Assembly (NCBI RefSeq): GCF_016862175.1
Contig: NZ_BOML01000036.1
Location: 62,001 to 126,000 of the forward strand
Length of the DNA stretch: 64,000 nt
From: Paractinoplanes durhamensis
GTDB lineage: Bacteria > Actinomycetota > Actinomycetes > Mycobacteriales > Micromonosporaceae
Direction: 5' to 3'
Shown: one piece after another, positions 1 through 8,975 of the stretch
How the letters are laid out: each line of letters starts with the position of its first letter
Position numbering within the stretch: the stretch's first letter is position 1
Translations under genes and position numbers: made by a program
Notes under the pieces: model-generated
Databases searched by the model: none
What the model saw: the letters and a program-made list of their open reading frames with translations, nothing else
Told to the model about the DNA's origin: nothing

Positions 1-1
1 G

Positions 2-97
2 GACGCCTGGCCGGTCCAGCAGAGCGACCAGACCTGGCTGCTGCACTGCCTGGCCCGATCCGACAAGGGCGAGACGACCGGTTCGATCGTCAAATGA
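2..97 (+). CDS. C-terminal fragment of a protein entering from the left edge
   Basis: An open frame runs from base 2 to a TGA at 95-97 and gives 31 residues, beginning DAWPVQQSDQTWLLHCLA and ending TGSIVK. Codon use is strongly G/C-ending like the neighbours, so it is probably the true end of a gene that starts before the window. The tail (Trp/Cys followed by a TGS ending) recalls the C-terminus of actinobacterial septum-formation domain proteins, but 31 residues are too few to assign a family. It converges on the membrane protein that ends at 107. Confidence 0.5.
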   Translation, partial: DAWPVQQSDQTWLLHCLARSDKGETTGSIVK

Positions 98-106
98 GGC
101 AAGTGA

Positions 107-1777
107 TCAGCGGGCCGGGCAGACGATCAGGTTGCCGGTGTTCTTGAGGCGGGCCGTCGCGGAGCAGTCGAAGCGGGCGTCCAGCAGTTCCTTGACGTCC
201 GGCGGCGCCTTGTCGAGCTTGAACCAGTCGGTCTGCACGACCAGGTAACGGGCCTGCTGGTCGTTGGTGAGGCAGGCCAGGTTGTCGGCGTAGCTGCGGT
301 AGTCGCGCACGCTCTCGATCCAGGTGCCCCGCTGCAGCCACTGCGGCGACGGATAGCGGCAGGTGGTCGGGTTGCCCATGGCGTGGTTGATCGCGCCGAA
401 CGCCAGGTAGAGCACCGGGGTGTCGCGGCCGATCCGCTCGCTGACCTCGCCGTAGACGCCGGCCGACGGCCGCGCCGCGGAGATCTTGTAGTCGTAGGTG
501 CTGAACGCGTAGGGCGCGCCGAGCAGCACCGGCGGCAGCAGGGCGACAGTCAGAGCGACGATGCCGGCCGGCCACGGCACCGAGCGGGCCGCGACGAACC
601 ACACCACCACCGCGGCGAGCACCGCGGCCAGCAGATAGCCGTTCTCGACCAGCGCGAAGTTGTGCCGCCGCCAGCCGGCCGGGAAGCGCAGCGCCACGAA
701 GCTGACCGCCGCGAACATCAGGGTGAAGCCGGCCAGCGGCAGCCGTGCCCCTGGGCAGAGCGCGAACGCCGCCCCCCAGACGGCCGCGGCCAGCACCGGG
801 ACGATCGCGTAGTGGTACATGTAGAACTCGGCCTGGCCGTACGCGGACGCGACCGACAGCCCGGCCGCGACCACCGCGACGGCGACGCCGAGCCAGCGCA
901 TCCGGACGTCCGGCACGCGGCGGATCAGTGCGGCGAAGGCGGCCGGCGCGACCGCGATGACCGGGCTGAGCACGGTCGCGTCGCCGAGCCCGCGCCACAG
1001 CTCCTGGAAGTCCCGCCAGCGCAGCCCGTGGTGGATCGGCGAGTCGGCGACCAGGTCGGCCTGGTCCTTCAGCCAGATCCACTCCCAGGGCAGGAAGTGC
1101 TTGGTGGTCAAATACCAGACCACGGCCAGGACGGCGGTCGCGGCGGTGGCCCAGCCCGCCCGGCGTCGGCTCAGCACCGCGATGGCCAGCAGCGCCAGCA
1201 GGGCGATCGGCACGGTGGCCAGCTTGACCGCGATGACCAGCACCGCACCGGCGCCGCCGAGCAGCCCGCCCAGCCAGTCCCGGCGGGGTGCCAGGCCGGC
1301 CCCGACCGCGACGACGGCGGCGAGCGCGGCCATCCAGTCGGGCTCCAGGAAGTGCCACGGCGGCGCGACGACGAGGGCGAGCCCGGTGGCGAACGCGATG
1401 CCGGCCGCGGCCCGCTTGTCGAGGTGCCGGCGCAGGCCGACGAAGAGCAGCACGCCTACGGCCGCCACTAGCAGGTCGGTCTCGGCCCGGATCAGCCGGT
1501 GGGTGAACGCCATGTCGTGACTGTTGGTGAAGTCGAGCACGTTCATCAGCAGCCGGTAGGCGAGCGGCCGGGCGACGAACACGTCCCAGACGCTGACCCC
1601 GCCGAGACCGGCCGTCTCGAGTCCGCCGAGCGCGTAGGTCACGTCGCCGTTGAGCGAGGCGAGGGCGGTCAGCACGACCGCGACCAGCACCACGACGCCC
1701 GCCGCCCCGGCCGCGATCAGGCCGGCCGGCCGGGCTTTCCGGGGTGGTGCGGCGTGATCGATCTCGAGCGTGCTCAT
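107..1777 (-). CDS. Polytopic membrane protein, glycosyltransferase-like (unassigned)
   Basis: 556 aa starting from the ATG at 1777 (MSTLEIDH). The frame stays open further upstream, but that part is Arg/Pro-rich with no hydrophobic segment, so the internal ATG is preferred. A cytoplasmic tail of about 20 residues is followed by roughly ten to twelve hydrophobic segments and a soluble C-terminal stretch of about 110 residues with several Cys. The topology resembles lipid-linked-sugar glycosyltransferases of the GT39/GT87 type, but no catalytic loop motif can be assigned with confidence. It is transcribed alone and divergently from the small gene at 1981. Confidence 0.75.
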   Translation of the reverse strand: MSTLEIDHAAPPRKARPAGLIAAGAAGVVVLVAVVLTALASLNGDVTYALGGLETAGLGGVSVWDVFVARPLAYRLLMNVLDFTNSHDMAFTHRLIRAETDLLVAAVGVLLFVGLRRHLDKRAAAGIAFATGLALVVAPPWHFLEPDWMAALAAVVAVGAGLAPRRDWLGGLLGGAGAVLVIAVKLATVPIALLALLAIAVLSRRRAGWATAATAVLAVVWYLTTKHFLPWEWIWLKDQADLVADSPIHHGLRWRDFQELWRGLGDATVLSPVIAVAPAAFAALIRRVPDVRMRWLGVAVAVVAAGLSVASAYGQAEFYMYHYAIVPVLAAAVWGAAFALCPGARLPLAGFTLMFAAVSFVALRFPAGWRRHNFALVENGYLLAAVLAAVVVWFVAARSVPWPAGIVALTVALLPPVLLGAPYAFSTYDYKISAARPSAGVYGEVSERIGRDTPVLYLAFGAINHAMGNPTTCRYPSPQWLQRGTWIESVRDYRSYADNLACLTNDQQARYLVVQTDWFKLDKAPPDVKELLDARFDCSATARLKNTGNLIVCPAR

Positions 1778-1980
1778 CGAACCGGCAAGCCTTCCCCCAT
1801 CGAGCCCACGCCGCACTGTAACGATCGGCGGCAAGACCCCTCCTACGAAGCCGGGCGATCGTAACGACGCCTGCTGTACGACTGCTGGCAATCTGCCGTG
1901 CATCACCTCAGCTGACCGCGCCACCGGACTGCACCCCGGCAACCGCTACGTCGCGCCCGGCGACGCCCGAACATCTCCGC

Positions 1981-2280
1981 GTGCAGGATGTCCTTCTCGA
2001 TCCGTCCGCGGCGCACCCGGAGCTCGGTGCCCTTCGTTCCGCCTTCGCCGCCCGTGACTGGGCCGGCTGCCGGGCGGTGCTCGACGCCGCCACGCCGGGC
2101 GGCCGGACCTGGCTGATGCAGTGGACCGCGGGCGACGGCGGCGACGCCGGCTTCCTGCGGCCGCTGGCCGGCGCCGACCCGGTCCTGACCAACGGGCACA
2201 GCCTGGCGCCGGTGAGCATCCTGGCCGGGCTGGCCGCGGGCTTCATCCAGGCCCGCAAGAAACGGAAGCTGCGGGCCTAA
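1981..2280 (+). CDS. Small hypothetical protein
   Basis: 99 aa from a GTG. The N-terminal half (LRSAFAARDWAGCRAVLDAA) looks like the helical 'ARDW..CR..L' opening of larger actinobacterial proteins of unknown function. The C-terminus has a weakly hydrophobic stretch followed by a Lys/Arg cluster (QARKKRKLRA). Codon use is coding-like. It may be a complete small protein or a degraded remnant of a longer one. It ends 10 bp before the F420-type oxidoreductase gene, so the two could be co-transcribed. No function assigned. Confidence 0.5.
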   Translation: MQDVLLDPSAAHPELGALRSAFAARDWAGCRAVLDAATPGGRTWLMQWTAGDGGDAGFLRPLAGADPVLTNGHSLAPVSILAGLAAGFIQARKKRKLRA

Positions 2281-2290
2281 GATCGGACAC

Positions 2291-3121
2291 ATGGAGTTCG
2301 GTGTCGGTTACTTCCCCACCCATGACGGCGTGCGGCCCGGCGAGATCGCCCGGCGGGTCGAGGAGCGCGGGCAGTCCGCGCTGTTCTTCGCGGAGCACAC
2401 GCACATCCCGGCCAGCCGGGAGACCGAGTGGGGTGGCGGGTCGCAGCTGCCGCGGAAGTATTGGCACACCTACGACCTGTTCGTGGCGCTGACCGCCGCG
2501 GCCGAGGCGACCAGCCGGCTGCGGATCGGGTCCGGGGTCTGCCTGGTGATCGAGCGCGACCCGATCACCACCGCCAAGGAGGTCGCCAGCGTCGACCACC
2601 TCAGCGGGGGCCGCTTCGAGTTCGGCATCGGGTCCGGGTGGAACCGCGAGGAAATGCGCAACCACGGCACCGACCCGCGCACCCGGCTGGCCCTGCTCGG
2701 CGAGCGGATCAAGGCGATGCGGGCGATCTGGACCGAGGAGGAGGCCTCCTTCCACGGCCGGTTCGTCGACTTCGACCGGATCTGGTCGTGGCCGAAGCCG
2801 GCCCAGAAGCCGTGGCCGCCGATCCTGGTCGGCGGCGGCGGGCCGACCGCGCTCGACCGCGTCCTCGACTACGGCGACGGATGGTTCCCGCAGTGGCAGG
2901 ACCCGGACGTCCTCGACCGGATCCGCGAGCTGCGGGCCCGCGCCGACCGGCACCTCCAGGTGCAGGTGCTCAGTGTGCCGCCGGACCCGAAGGCTCTGGA
3001 GCAGCTGGCCGAGGCCGGCGTCGACCGGGCGTCGTCGTGGCTGCCGTCCGGGCCGTGGAGCGTGATCGAGCCGGCCCTGGAGAAGTGGGAGCGGGCGATC
3101 GGCGACGTGGTCGGGCGGTGA
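2291..3121 (+). CDS. LLM-class F420-dependent oxidoreductase
   Basis: 276 aa, the usual length for single-domain luciferase-like (TIM-barrel) F420 enzymes. It opens with MEFGVGYFPTHDG and has the family blocks ALFFAEHTHIP (around residue 31), LRIGSGVCLVIERDP, GGRFEFGIGSGW and ILVGGGGPTALDRVLDYGDGW. Proteins of this family use reduced cofactor F420 (some use FMN) to reduce or oxidise small substrates; the substrate cannot be read from sequence. Its TGA overlaps the GTG of the next gene, so the two are translationally coupled, and the partner is also of an F420-binding family. Confidence 0.9.
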   Translation: MEFGVGYFPTHDGVRPGEIARRVEERGQSALFFAEHTHIPASRETEWGGGSQLPRKYWHTYDLFVALTAAAEATSRLRIGSGVCLVIERDPITTAKEVASVDHLSGGRFEFGIGSGWNREEMRNHGTDPRTRLALLGERIKAMRAIWTEEEASFHGRFVDFDRIWSWPKPAQKPWPPILVGGGGPTALDRVLDYGDGWFPQWQDPDVLDRIRELRARADRHLQVQVLSVPPDPKALEQLAEAGVDRASSWLPSGPWSVIEPALEKWERAIGDVVGR

Positions 3122-3519
3122 CCCCGCCCGAGCGCTTCGGGGCCGCGCGGGTGGCCCGGCTGGCGACGGCCGGAGCGGACCTGAAACCGCATCTGGTCCC
3201 GATCGTCTTCGCGATCGACGGGGACACGATCTACTCTGCCGTCGACGGCAAGCCCAAGCGCTCCCGTGAGCTCCGCCGACTCGCTAACATCGCCGCGAAT
3301 CCGCAGGTCAGCGTGCTGGTCGACCATTACGACGAGGACTGGACGCAGCTCTGGTGGGTGCGCGCCGACGGCGTAGCCCGGATTCTCGACAAATCACCCG
3401 AAGCGGTTGCGGAGCTGCGCGACAAATACCCTCAATATCACCAAATATCGCTGGACGGCCCCTACCTTGAGATCACCGTCGAGCGCTGGTCCAGCTGGGT
3501 AGCCGCGACACCCCGTTGA
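3118..3519 (+). CDS. PPOX-class F420-binding protein (TIGR03668-like)
   Basis: 133 aa. The GTG at 3118 overlaps the upstream TGA. It is a split beta-barrel pyridoxamine-5'-phosphate-oxidase-like fold: ARVARLATAG near the N-terminus, PHLVPIVFAIDGDTIYSAVDGKPK, RRLANIAANPQVSVLVDHYDEDW, then LWWVRADGVARI. This pattern and length match the F420-associated PPOX family TIGR03668, whose members bind F420 or act as F420-dependent reductases. The same frame is open far upstream, but that part only shadows the oxidoreductase gene and was left out. Co-expression with that enzyme suggests a two-protein F420 pathway. Confidence 0.88.
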   Translation: MTPPERFGAARVARLATAGADLKPHLVPIVFAIDGDTIYSAVDGKPKRSRELRRLANIAANPQVSVLVDHYDEDWTQLWWVRADGVARILDKSPEAVAELRDKYPQYHQISLDGPYLEITVERWSSWVAATPR

Positions 3520-3568
3520 GTACGCGTGCTCAATCCGCACACCCCCGGATCCGACAAGGATCGAGCTC

Positions 3569-5767
3569 GTGACCTACCCATGCCCGCACTGCCGTGCCAT
3601 CGCGTCGCCGGAAACCGGATGCCCCAACTGCGGGCGCGGTCCGGACGCCGACGCGATCGAGGTGATCAACGCCGACGCCGAGATAGCCACGCTCCTCCCG
3701 CAACTCGCCACCGCCCAGGCGGCGGTGCACGACCTGCAGACGCGGATCGGTCACGCTTATGCGCGGCGCAATCAAGCGGCGAACAGGGTACGAACGTCGC
3801 TGCGGCCCGATCAGCCGAAATCCGCGCCGGAGACGTCGTCCCGCGCGATCCAGACTCTCCTGTTCCTGCTCGGCGGGCTTCTCCTGGCCGTGGCCGCCAT
3901 CGTCTTCACCGCCGTCGCCTGGTCGCAGTTCGGCGTCGGCGGCCGGGCCGCGATCCTCGCCTCGTTCACCGCGGTGACCCTGGCGATCCCGCCGGTCGCG
4001 CTGCGCCGGGGCCTGCGCTCGGCCGCCGAGACGGTCGCCGCGGTCGGCGTGCTGCTCCTGCTGCTGGACGGCTACGCCGCCTGGTACGTGAACCTGTTCG
4101 GCCTGGCCCACACCGACCCGGCCCGCTACGCCGGCGTCGTCTTCGGCGTCACCACCGCACTCGCCGCCGGCTACGCCTACCTGACCGGCCTGACCGGCCC
4201 GCGCTACGCCGCCCTGCTGGTCGCCCAGCCCGCCCTGCCGCTGCTGGTCGCCCCGGCCGACCCCGGCCCGGCCGGCTGGACCCTGACCTTCGGCATCCTG
4301 GCCGCCCTGAACGCCGCGATCCACCGCACCCGCCTCGCCCCGATCGCCTACGCCCTGGGCGGCCTCGCCGTCCTGGCCGCGATCACCCCGGCCCTGGTCG
4401 CCGCGGCCCGCACCCTGGACACCGCCGGCCCGCTCTTCCACGCGACCTGGTCCGCGGCCGTCCCGTCCACCGGCTGGCGCCTCCCGGCCGCCCTGGCCGT
4501 GGTCACCGCGGCCCTGTTCGCCACCCTCCCGGCCCGCGGCCGCCCGGCCGTCCTGCTCGGCGGCGCCGCCGCGATCGCCCTGGCCCTCCCGTCCGGCCTG
4601 CACCTGCAGTGGTGGACCGCCCCGATCGCCGACCTGGTCGTGGTCGCCGCCGCCCTGGTCCTGGCCACCCGCCACCCGAGACCCGCACCCCTGATCGCCA
4701 CCCTGGTCCTCGGCCTGCACGCGATCGGGGCCGCCTTCGGCCGCCCCGGCGTCGCGGCCGCCGCCCTGACCGTGGTCGCGCTGCTCGGCCTGGCCACCAC
4801 GATCCGTGCCCGGCACGCCGCCCTGGCCGGGGCCGGCCTGCTCACCGCCCTGCTCGCGCCGCCGGCGATCGCCTGGACCGCCACCGCCGCGCTCGGCCTC
4901 GGCGGGGCCGGCCAGCTGCGGACAGTGGCCGTGGTGGCCGCCGCCCTGGCTGCCGCGCGCTTCCTGCCGCCGGCGACCCGGCGGCCGTTCGCGCTGGTGG
5001 CGGCCCTGACCGCGGCCGCTCCCCTGCCGATCTGGGCGCTCGTGGCCGGCGAGCCGGTGGTCGTGTACGCGGTGCTCGCCCTGCTGCTGGTGGCCTGCCT
5101 GCGCCCCGGCACGCTCGGCCGGGTGCCGGAGATCGTGGCGCTGGCCGCCGCCGGCTTCGTGCTGGTGGTGGCCCTGTCGGCCGGGCCGCTGCCGACCCGC
5201 ACCGCGACGCTGGCCGCGCTCGGCGCCCTGCTGATCACCGCGGCCGTGACCGGCACGGCCGGTCGTACCACCGAGATCCGGGGGCTCGGCGTGGCCGTCG
5301 CGGTCGTTGCGGGCTGGGGCTGGGTATTCGCGGCGCCGCCGGGAGCGGTGCTGGAGTCGTACTCCATGGTGGCAAGCGGTCTGGCACTCGCCGCCGCCCT
5401 TCTCGCCCGGCGTGGCCCGACGCCCAGCTGGTTCTGTTTCGGGCCGGCGCTGACGACGGCGCTCGCGCCGAGCCTGGTCCTGATCCTCACCGACGACGGG
5501 CAGCACCTGCGGCGCCTGCTGCTCGGCGTCGGTGCGCTGGCGATTCTGCTGGTCGGGGCGCGATTCCGGCAGCTTGCCCCGGTGCTCGCCGGCGGTGGCA
5601 CGCTCGCCCTGGTCGCGATGCACGAGCTGGTGATGGTCTGGGATCTGGTGCCGCGGTGGATTCCGCCGGCCGCCGGTGGGCTACTGCTCGTGCTGATCGC
5701 CACGACGCTCGAGCGCAGGCGTCGTGACCTGGCCCGATTCCGCCGAGTGCTGGCCCGGATGGGCTGA
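3569..5767 (+). CDS. Zinc-ribbon multi-spanning membrane protein (SCO7613 C-terminal-domain type)
   Basis: 732 aa from a GTG, with an AAGGA Shine-Dalgarno about 10 bp upstream. Residues 1-25 carry two Cys pairs (C5, C8, C18, C21), a zinc ribbon. A coiled helix with TAQAAVHDLQTRIGHAY follows, and from about residue 90 to the end there are some twenty very hydrophobic Ala/Leu/Val segments. Proteins with this plan are common in Micromonosporaceae and Streptomyces and are annotated only as SCO7613-type membrane proteins; their function is unknown. The gene stands alone between the F420 pair and the GGDEF-EAL gene. Confidence 0.8.
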   Translation: MTYPCPHCRAIASPETGCPNCGRGPDADAIEVINADAEIATLLPQLATAQAAVHDLQTRIGHAYARRNQAANRVRTSLRPDQPKSAPETSSRAIQTLLFLLGGLLLAVAAIVFTAVAWSQFGVGGRAAILASFTAVTLAIPPVALRRGLRSAAETVAAVGVLLLLLDGYAAWYVNLFGLAHTDPARYAGVVFGVTTALAAGYAYLTGLTGPRYAALLVAQPALPLLVAPADPGPAGWTLTFGILAALNAAIHRTRLAPIAYALGGLAVLAAITPALVAAARTLDTAGPLFHATWSAAVPSTGWRLPAALAVVTAALFATLPARGRPAVLLGGAAAIALALPSGLHLQWWTAPIADLVVVAAALVLATRHPRPAPLIATLVLGLHAIGAAFGRPGVAAAALTVVALLGLATTIRARHAALAGAGLLTALLAPPAIAWTATAALGLGGAGQLRTVAVVAAALAAARFLPPATRRPFALVAALTAAAPLPIWALVAGEPVVVYAVLALLLVACLRPGTLGRVPEIVALAAAGFVLVVALSAGPLPTRTATLAALGALLITAAVTGTAGRTTEIRGLGVAVAVVAGWGWVFAAPPGAVLESYSMVASGLALAAALLARRGPTPSWFCFGPALTTALAPSLVLILTDDGQHLRRLLLGVGALAILLVGARFRQLAPVLAGGGTLALVAMHELVMVWDLVPRWIPPAAGGLLLVLIATTLERRRRDLARFRRVLARMG

Positions 5768-5895
5768 ACGGACGACCCGGCGCCTCCCCCTTTTGACTGC
5801 ATTTGGGGTGCAATCCGGGCGCGAGGGTTGAGCAGCGGCGGTGCGTGCCGATCCAGGTGGCCTCAGCGGAGGACCACCAGCAGATCGGAGCACGG

Positions 5896-8800
5896 ATGTC
5901 GGCCGCACGGATGCAGGCGTGCTTCGGGGCGTGGATCATCGCCTTGACGGCGGTGTTCTACGCGTTCCCCGCGATCAGCATGTACTCGTGGGCCGCGATC
6001 GGCTTCTCGGCCGCGGCCGCGGTGCTGGTCGGCGTCCGGGTGCACCGGCCGGCAAAGCCGATGCCGTGGTATTTGCTGTCGGCGGTGCTGGTCAGCTTCA
6101 CGGCCGGCGACACCACCTACAACGTGCTCACCGACTACCTCGGCGTGGCGAACCCGTTCCCGTCCCTGGCCGACCTGTTCTACCTGCTGGTCTACCCGAT
6201 GCTGGCGGCCGCGCTGCTGGTCTTCATCCGGTCCCGCTCCGGCGGCGACAACCGGGCCGCGCTGCTCGACGCGCTGGTCCCGACGGCCGGTCTCGGGCTG
6301 CTCTCCTGGGTCTTCCTGATCTCGCCGTACGTCCGGAACACCGACCTGAGCGTGCTCGACAAGCTGGTCTCCACCGGCTACCCGCTCGGCGACGTGCTCG
6401 CGCTGGCCATGCTGCTGCGCCTGATCACCGCGGGCGGCCGCAAGCCGGTCGCGCTGAGCACCCTGGCCGCCGGCGGCTTCAGCCTGATGGTCACCGACGT
6501 GATCTACGGGCTGCGCCAGCTCGACGGCACCTGGCAGGTCGGCGGCCCGGTCGACTCCGGATGGATCCTCTTCTACACCGCCACCGCGCTGGCCGCGCTG
6601 CACCCGTCGATGCGCGACCTGACCGCGGTGCGCACCCCCTCGACGATCGTGATGGCCGGCGGCCGGCGGATCGCGGTCATGTCGGTGGCCGCCCTGATCG
6701 CCCCGGCCGTGCTGCTGGTCGAGGACCTGACCGGCGGCGTCGACGACGCGCTGATGATCGCGACCGCCTCCGCGACGATGTTCCTGCTGGTGGTGGCCAG
6801 GGTCTCCGGGTTGCTGCAGACGCAGCGGGAGAACGCGACCCGGGAGCGGACGCTGCGCATGTCGGCGGCCGACATGGTGGCGGCGAGCGACGAGTCGGAG
6901 GCCGGCCGGGCGCTCACCAAGGCGGTCACCTCGATGATCCCCGAGGGCGAGCCGTTCAAGATGCAGTACTTCCGGTTCGACGCCGAGCCCGGCGAAGCCA
7001 CCGGCGTGCTGATCACCGGCCGGGTGCACACCGGCGACCTGCCCCGGCACATCGCGGCCGAGCTGGGCGACTTCGAGTGGGCGCTGTACGGCGAGATGGT
7101 CACCGCCGCGCGCGGCATCGACGGCCCGAAGCAGCGCAACCTGGCCTACCTGGCCGCCGACGAGGAACTCCTGGTCGAGGTGCAGCCGTCGTTCGAGGCG
7201 CTGATGGCCCAGGGCACCATGGCGATCGAGCGGATCTCGCTGAACACCGAGGTCAACCGGCGGGCCAGCGAGGACTACTTCCGGGCGCTGATCCAGAGCG
7301 CGTCCGACGTGATCCTGATCGTCGGCGACGACGAGCAGATCCGCTACGCCAGCCCGTCGGCGCTGCCGGTCTTCGGCCGCACCGACCTGGTCGGCACCTC
7401 CCTGTTCCGGCTCTTCGCGGCCACCGACCACGCCGAGCTGCGCGACCTGCTCTCCCAGGTGCTCACCGGCCGCGGCCCGCGCGACGGCGTCGACCTGAAC
7501 GCGGTCTCCGGCGACGACCTGCTGCTGCAGGTCGAGTGCACCTGCCGGGACCTGCGCGACGACAAGGCCGTCAACGGCCTGGTGATCACCATCCGGGACG
7601 TCACCGAGCGCCGCCGGCTCGAGAACGACCTGGCCCACCAGGCGTTCCACGACACCCTCACCGGGCTGGCCAACCGGGCACTGTTCCAGAACCGGCTCGA
7701 GCAGGCGGCCGCGGTGGCCGGCAAGGCGCGTGGCTCGGTCGGCGTCCTGTTCGTCGACCTCGACGACTTCAAAGAGGTCAACGACACCCTCGGGCACGCC
7801 GCCGGCGACCAGCTGCTGGTCACCGTCGGGCAGCGGATCACCGAGGTGGCCGGGCCGATCAACACCGCCGCCCGCACCGGCGGCGACGAGTTCGCGGTGC
7901 TGATGGAGCACCTCGGGTCGCCCGGGGACGCCGAGGTCATCGCCGCCCGGATCGTGGCCGCACTCAGCGAGCCGATCGAGGTCAGCGACGGGCACGGCGG
8001 CCTGCACCTGGTCAGCGGGGCGAGCAGTGTCGGCGTCGCGACCAGCGCCGACGCGGCCGGCATCAGCGAGCTGCTGCGCCGGGCCGACGTGGCGATGTAC
8101 GTGGCCAAGACCGACGGCAAGAGCACCTGGCGCCGCTACGAGGACGCCATGCACGAGGCGATGGTGAGCCGGCTGGAGATGCGCTCGGCGCTGATCGAGG
8201 CGGTTCCCGGCGACCAGATGCGGCTGCGCTTCCAGCCGATCGTCGACCTGCCCACCGGCAGCGTGATCGGTCTCGAGGCCCTGGTGCGCTGGCAGCACCC
8301 GGCCCGCGGCCTGCTCGGCCCGAACGAGTTCATCGAGCTCTCCGAGGAGAACGGCTCGGTGGTCGCGATCGGCGGGTGGGTGCTGCGCGAGGCGCTGCTG
8401 ACCTTCGTCGGCTGGCGCAGCTCACCGGTCGGCGGCCGGCTGCGGTACGTCAGCGTGAACGTCTCGGCCCGCCAGTTCCGCACCCCCGGCTTCGTCGACC
8501 AGGTGCGCGACGTCCTGCAGGAGACCGGCGCCCAGCCGGAATGGCTGCTGCTGGAGATCACCGAGAGCCTGGTGCTGCACGACGCCGAGCAGGTCTGGCA
8601 GGACCTGCGCGAGCTGCGCGACATGGGCGTCCGGATCGCGATCGACGACTTCGGTACCGGTTACTCGTCGCTGAGCTACCTGAGCCAGATGCCGGTCGAC
8701 GTCCTGAAGATCGACAAGTCGTTCATCGACGACATCCTGCACAGCGCCCAGCAGATGGCGCTGGTCGAGACCATCGTCAGCCTCGCCCGGACCCTCGACC

Positions 8801-8952
8801 TCGACGTCGTGGCCGAGGGCATCGAGCTCGACGGGCACCGCCAGGCGCTCGTCGACATGGGTTGCCCGTACGGCCAGGGCTACCTGTTCTCCCGTCCCGC
8901 CACCGTCGACGAGATCGGTCAGTGGCTGGTCGCGTACCCCGCACACCGGTAA
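5896..8952 (+). CDS. Membrane-anchored PAS-GGDEF-EAL c-di-GMP signalling protein
   Basis: 1018 aa from the ATG at 5896, which has GGAG just upstream; an in-frame TTG at 5803 would add a non-hydrophobic leader and is not favoured. Residues about 5-320 form nine or so membrane segments, followed by a cytoplasmic linker, a PAS domain (about 457-575), a GGDEF domain with an intact GGDEF at 662-666, and an EAL domain with EAL at 794-796 and the later DDFGTGYSSLSYL block. Both catalytic signatures look intact, so it could make and degrade cyclic di-GMP; which activity dominates cannot be read. The N-terminus probably senses a membrane or light/redox input. Transcribed just ahead of the oxoamine synthase operon (23 bp gap), possibly with it. 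Confidence 0.9.
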   Translation: MSAARMQACFGAWIIALTAVFYAFPAISMYSWAAIGFSAAAAVLVGVRVHRPAKPMPWYLLSAVLVSFTAGDTTYNVLTDYLGVANPFPSLADLFYLLVYPMLAAALLVFIRSRSGGDNRAALLDALVPTAGLGLLSWVFLISPYVRNTDLSVLDKLVSTGYPLGDVLALAMLLRLITAGGRKPVALSTLAAGGFSLMVTDVIYGLRQLDGTWQVGGPVDSGWILFYTATALAALHPSMRDLTAVRTPSTIVMAGGRRIAVMSVAALIAPAVLLVEDLTGGVDDALMIATASATMFLLVVARVSGLLQTQRENATRERTLRMSAADMVAASDESEAGRALTKAVTSMIPEGEPFKMQYFRFDAEPGEATGVLITGRVHTGDLPRHIAAELGDFEWALYGEMVTAARGIDGPKQRNLAYLAADEELLVEVQPSFEALMAQGTMAIERISLNTEVNRRASEDYFRALIQSASDVILIVGDDEQIRYASPSALPVFGRTDLVGTSLFRLFAATDHAELRDLLSQVLTGRGPRDGVDLNAVSGDDLLLQVECTCRDLRDDKAVNGLVITIRDVTERRRLENDLAHQAFHDTLTGLANRALFQNRLEQAAAVAGKARGSVGVLFVDLDDFKEVNDTLGHAAGDQLLVTVGQRITEVAGPINTAARTGGDEFAVLMEHLGSPGDAEVIAARIVAALSEPIEVSDGHGGLHLVSGASSVGVATSADAAGISELLRRADVAMYVAKTDGKSTWRRYEDAMHEAMVSRLEMRSALIEAVPGDQMRLRFQPIVDLPTGSVIGLEALVRWQHPARGLLGPNEFIELSEENGSVVAIGGWVLREALLTFVGWRSSPVGGRLRYVSVNVSARQFRTPGFVDQVRDVLQETGAQPEWLLLEITESLVLHDAEQVWQDLRELRDMGVRIAIDDFGTGYSSLSYLSQMPVDVLKIDKSFIDDILHSAQQMALVETIVSLARTLDLDVVAEGIELDGHRQALVDMGCPYGQGYLFSRPATVDEIGQWLVAYPAHR

Positions 8953-8975
8953 TTCCCCTTTGTGGAAGGAACAGC

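Noticed and set aside
3526..5727. A 733-residue Arg/Pro frame overlapping the zinc-ribbon membrane protein
   Set aside because: Low-complexity shadow; the other frame has a zinc ribbon, membrane segments and a Shine-Dalgarno.
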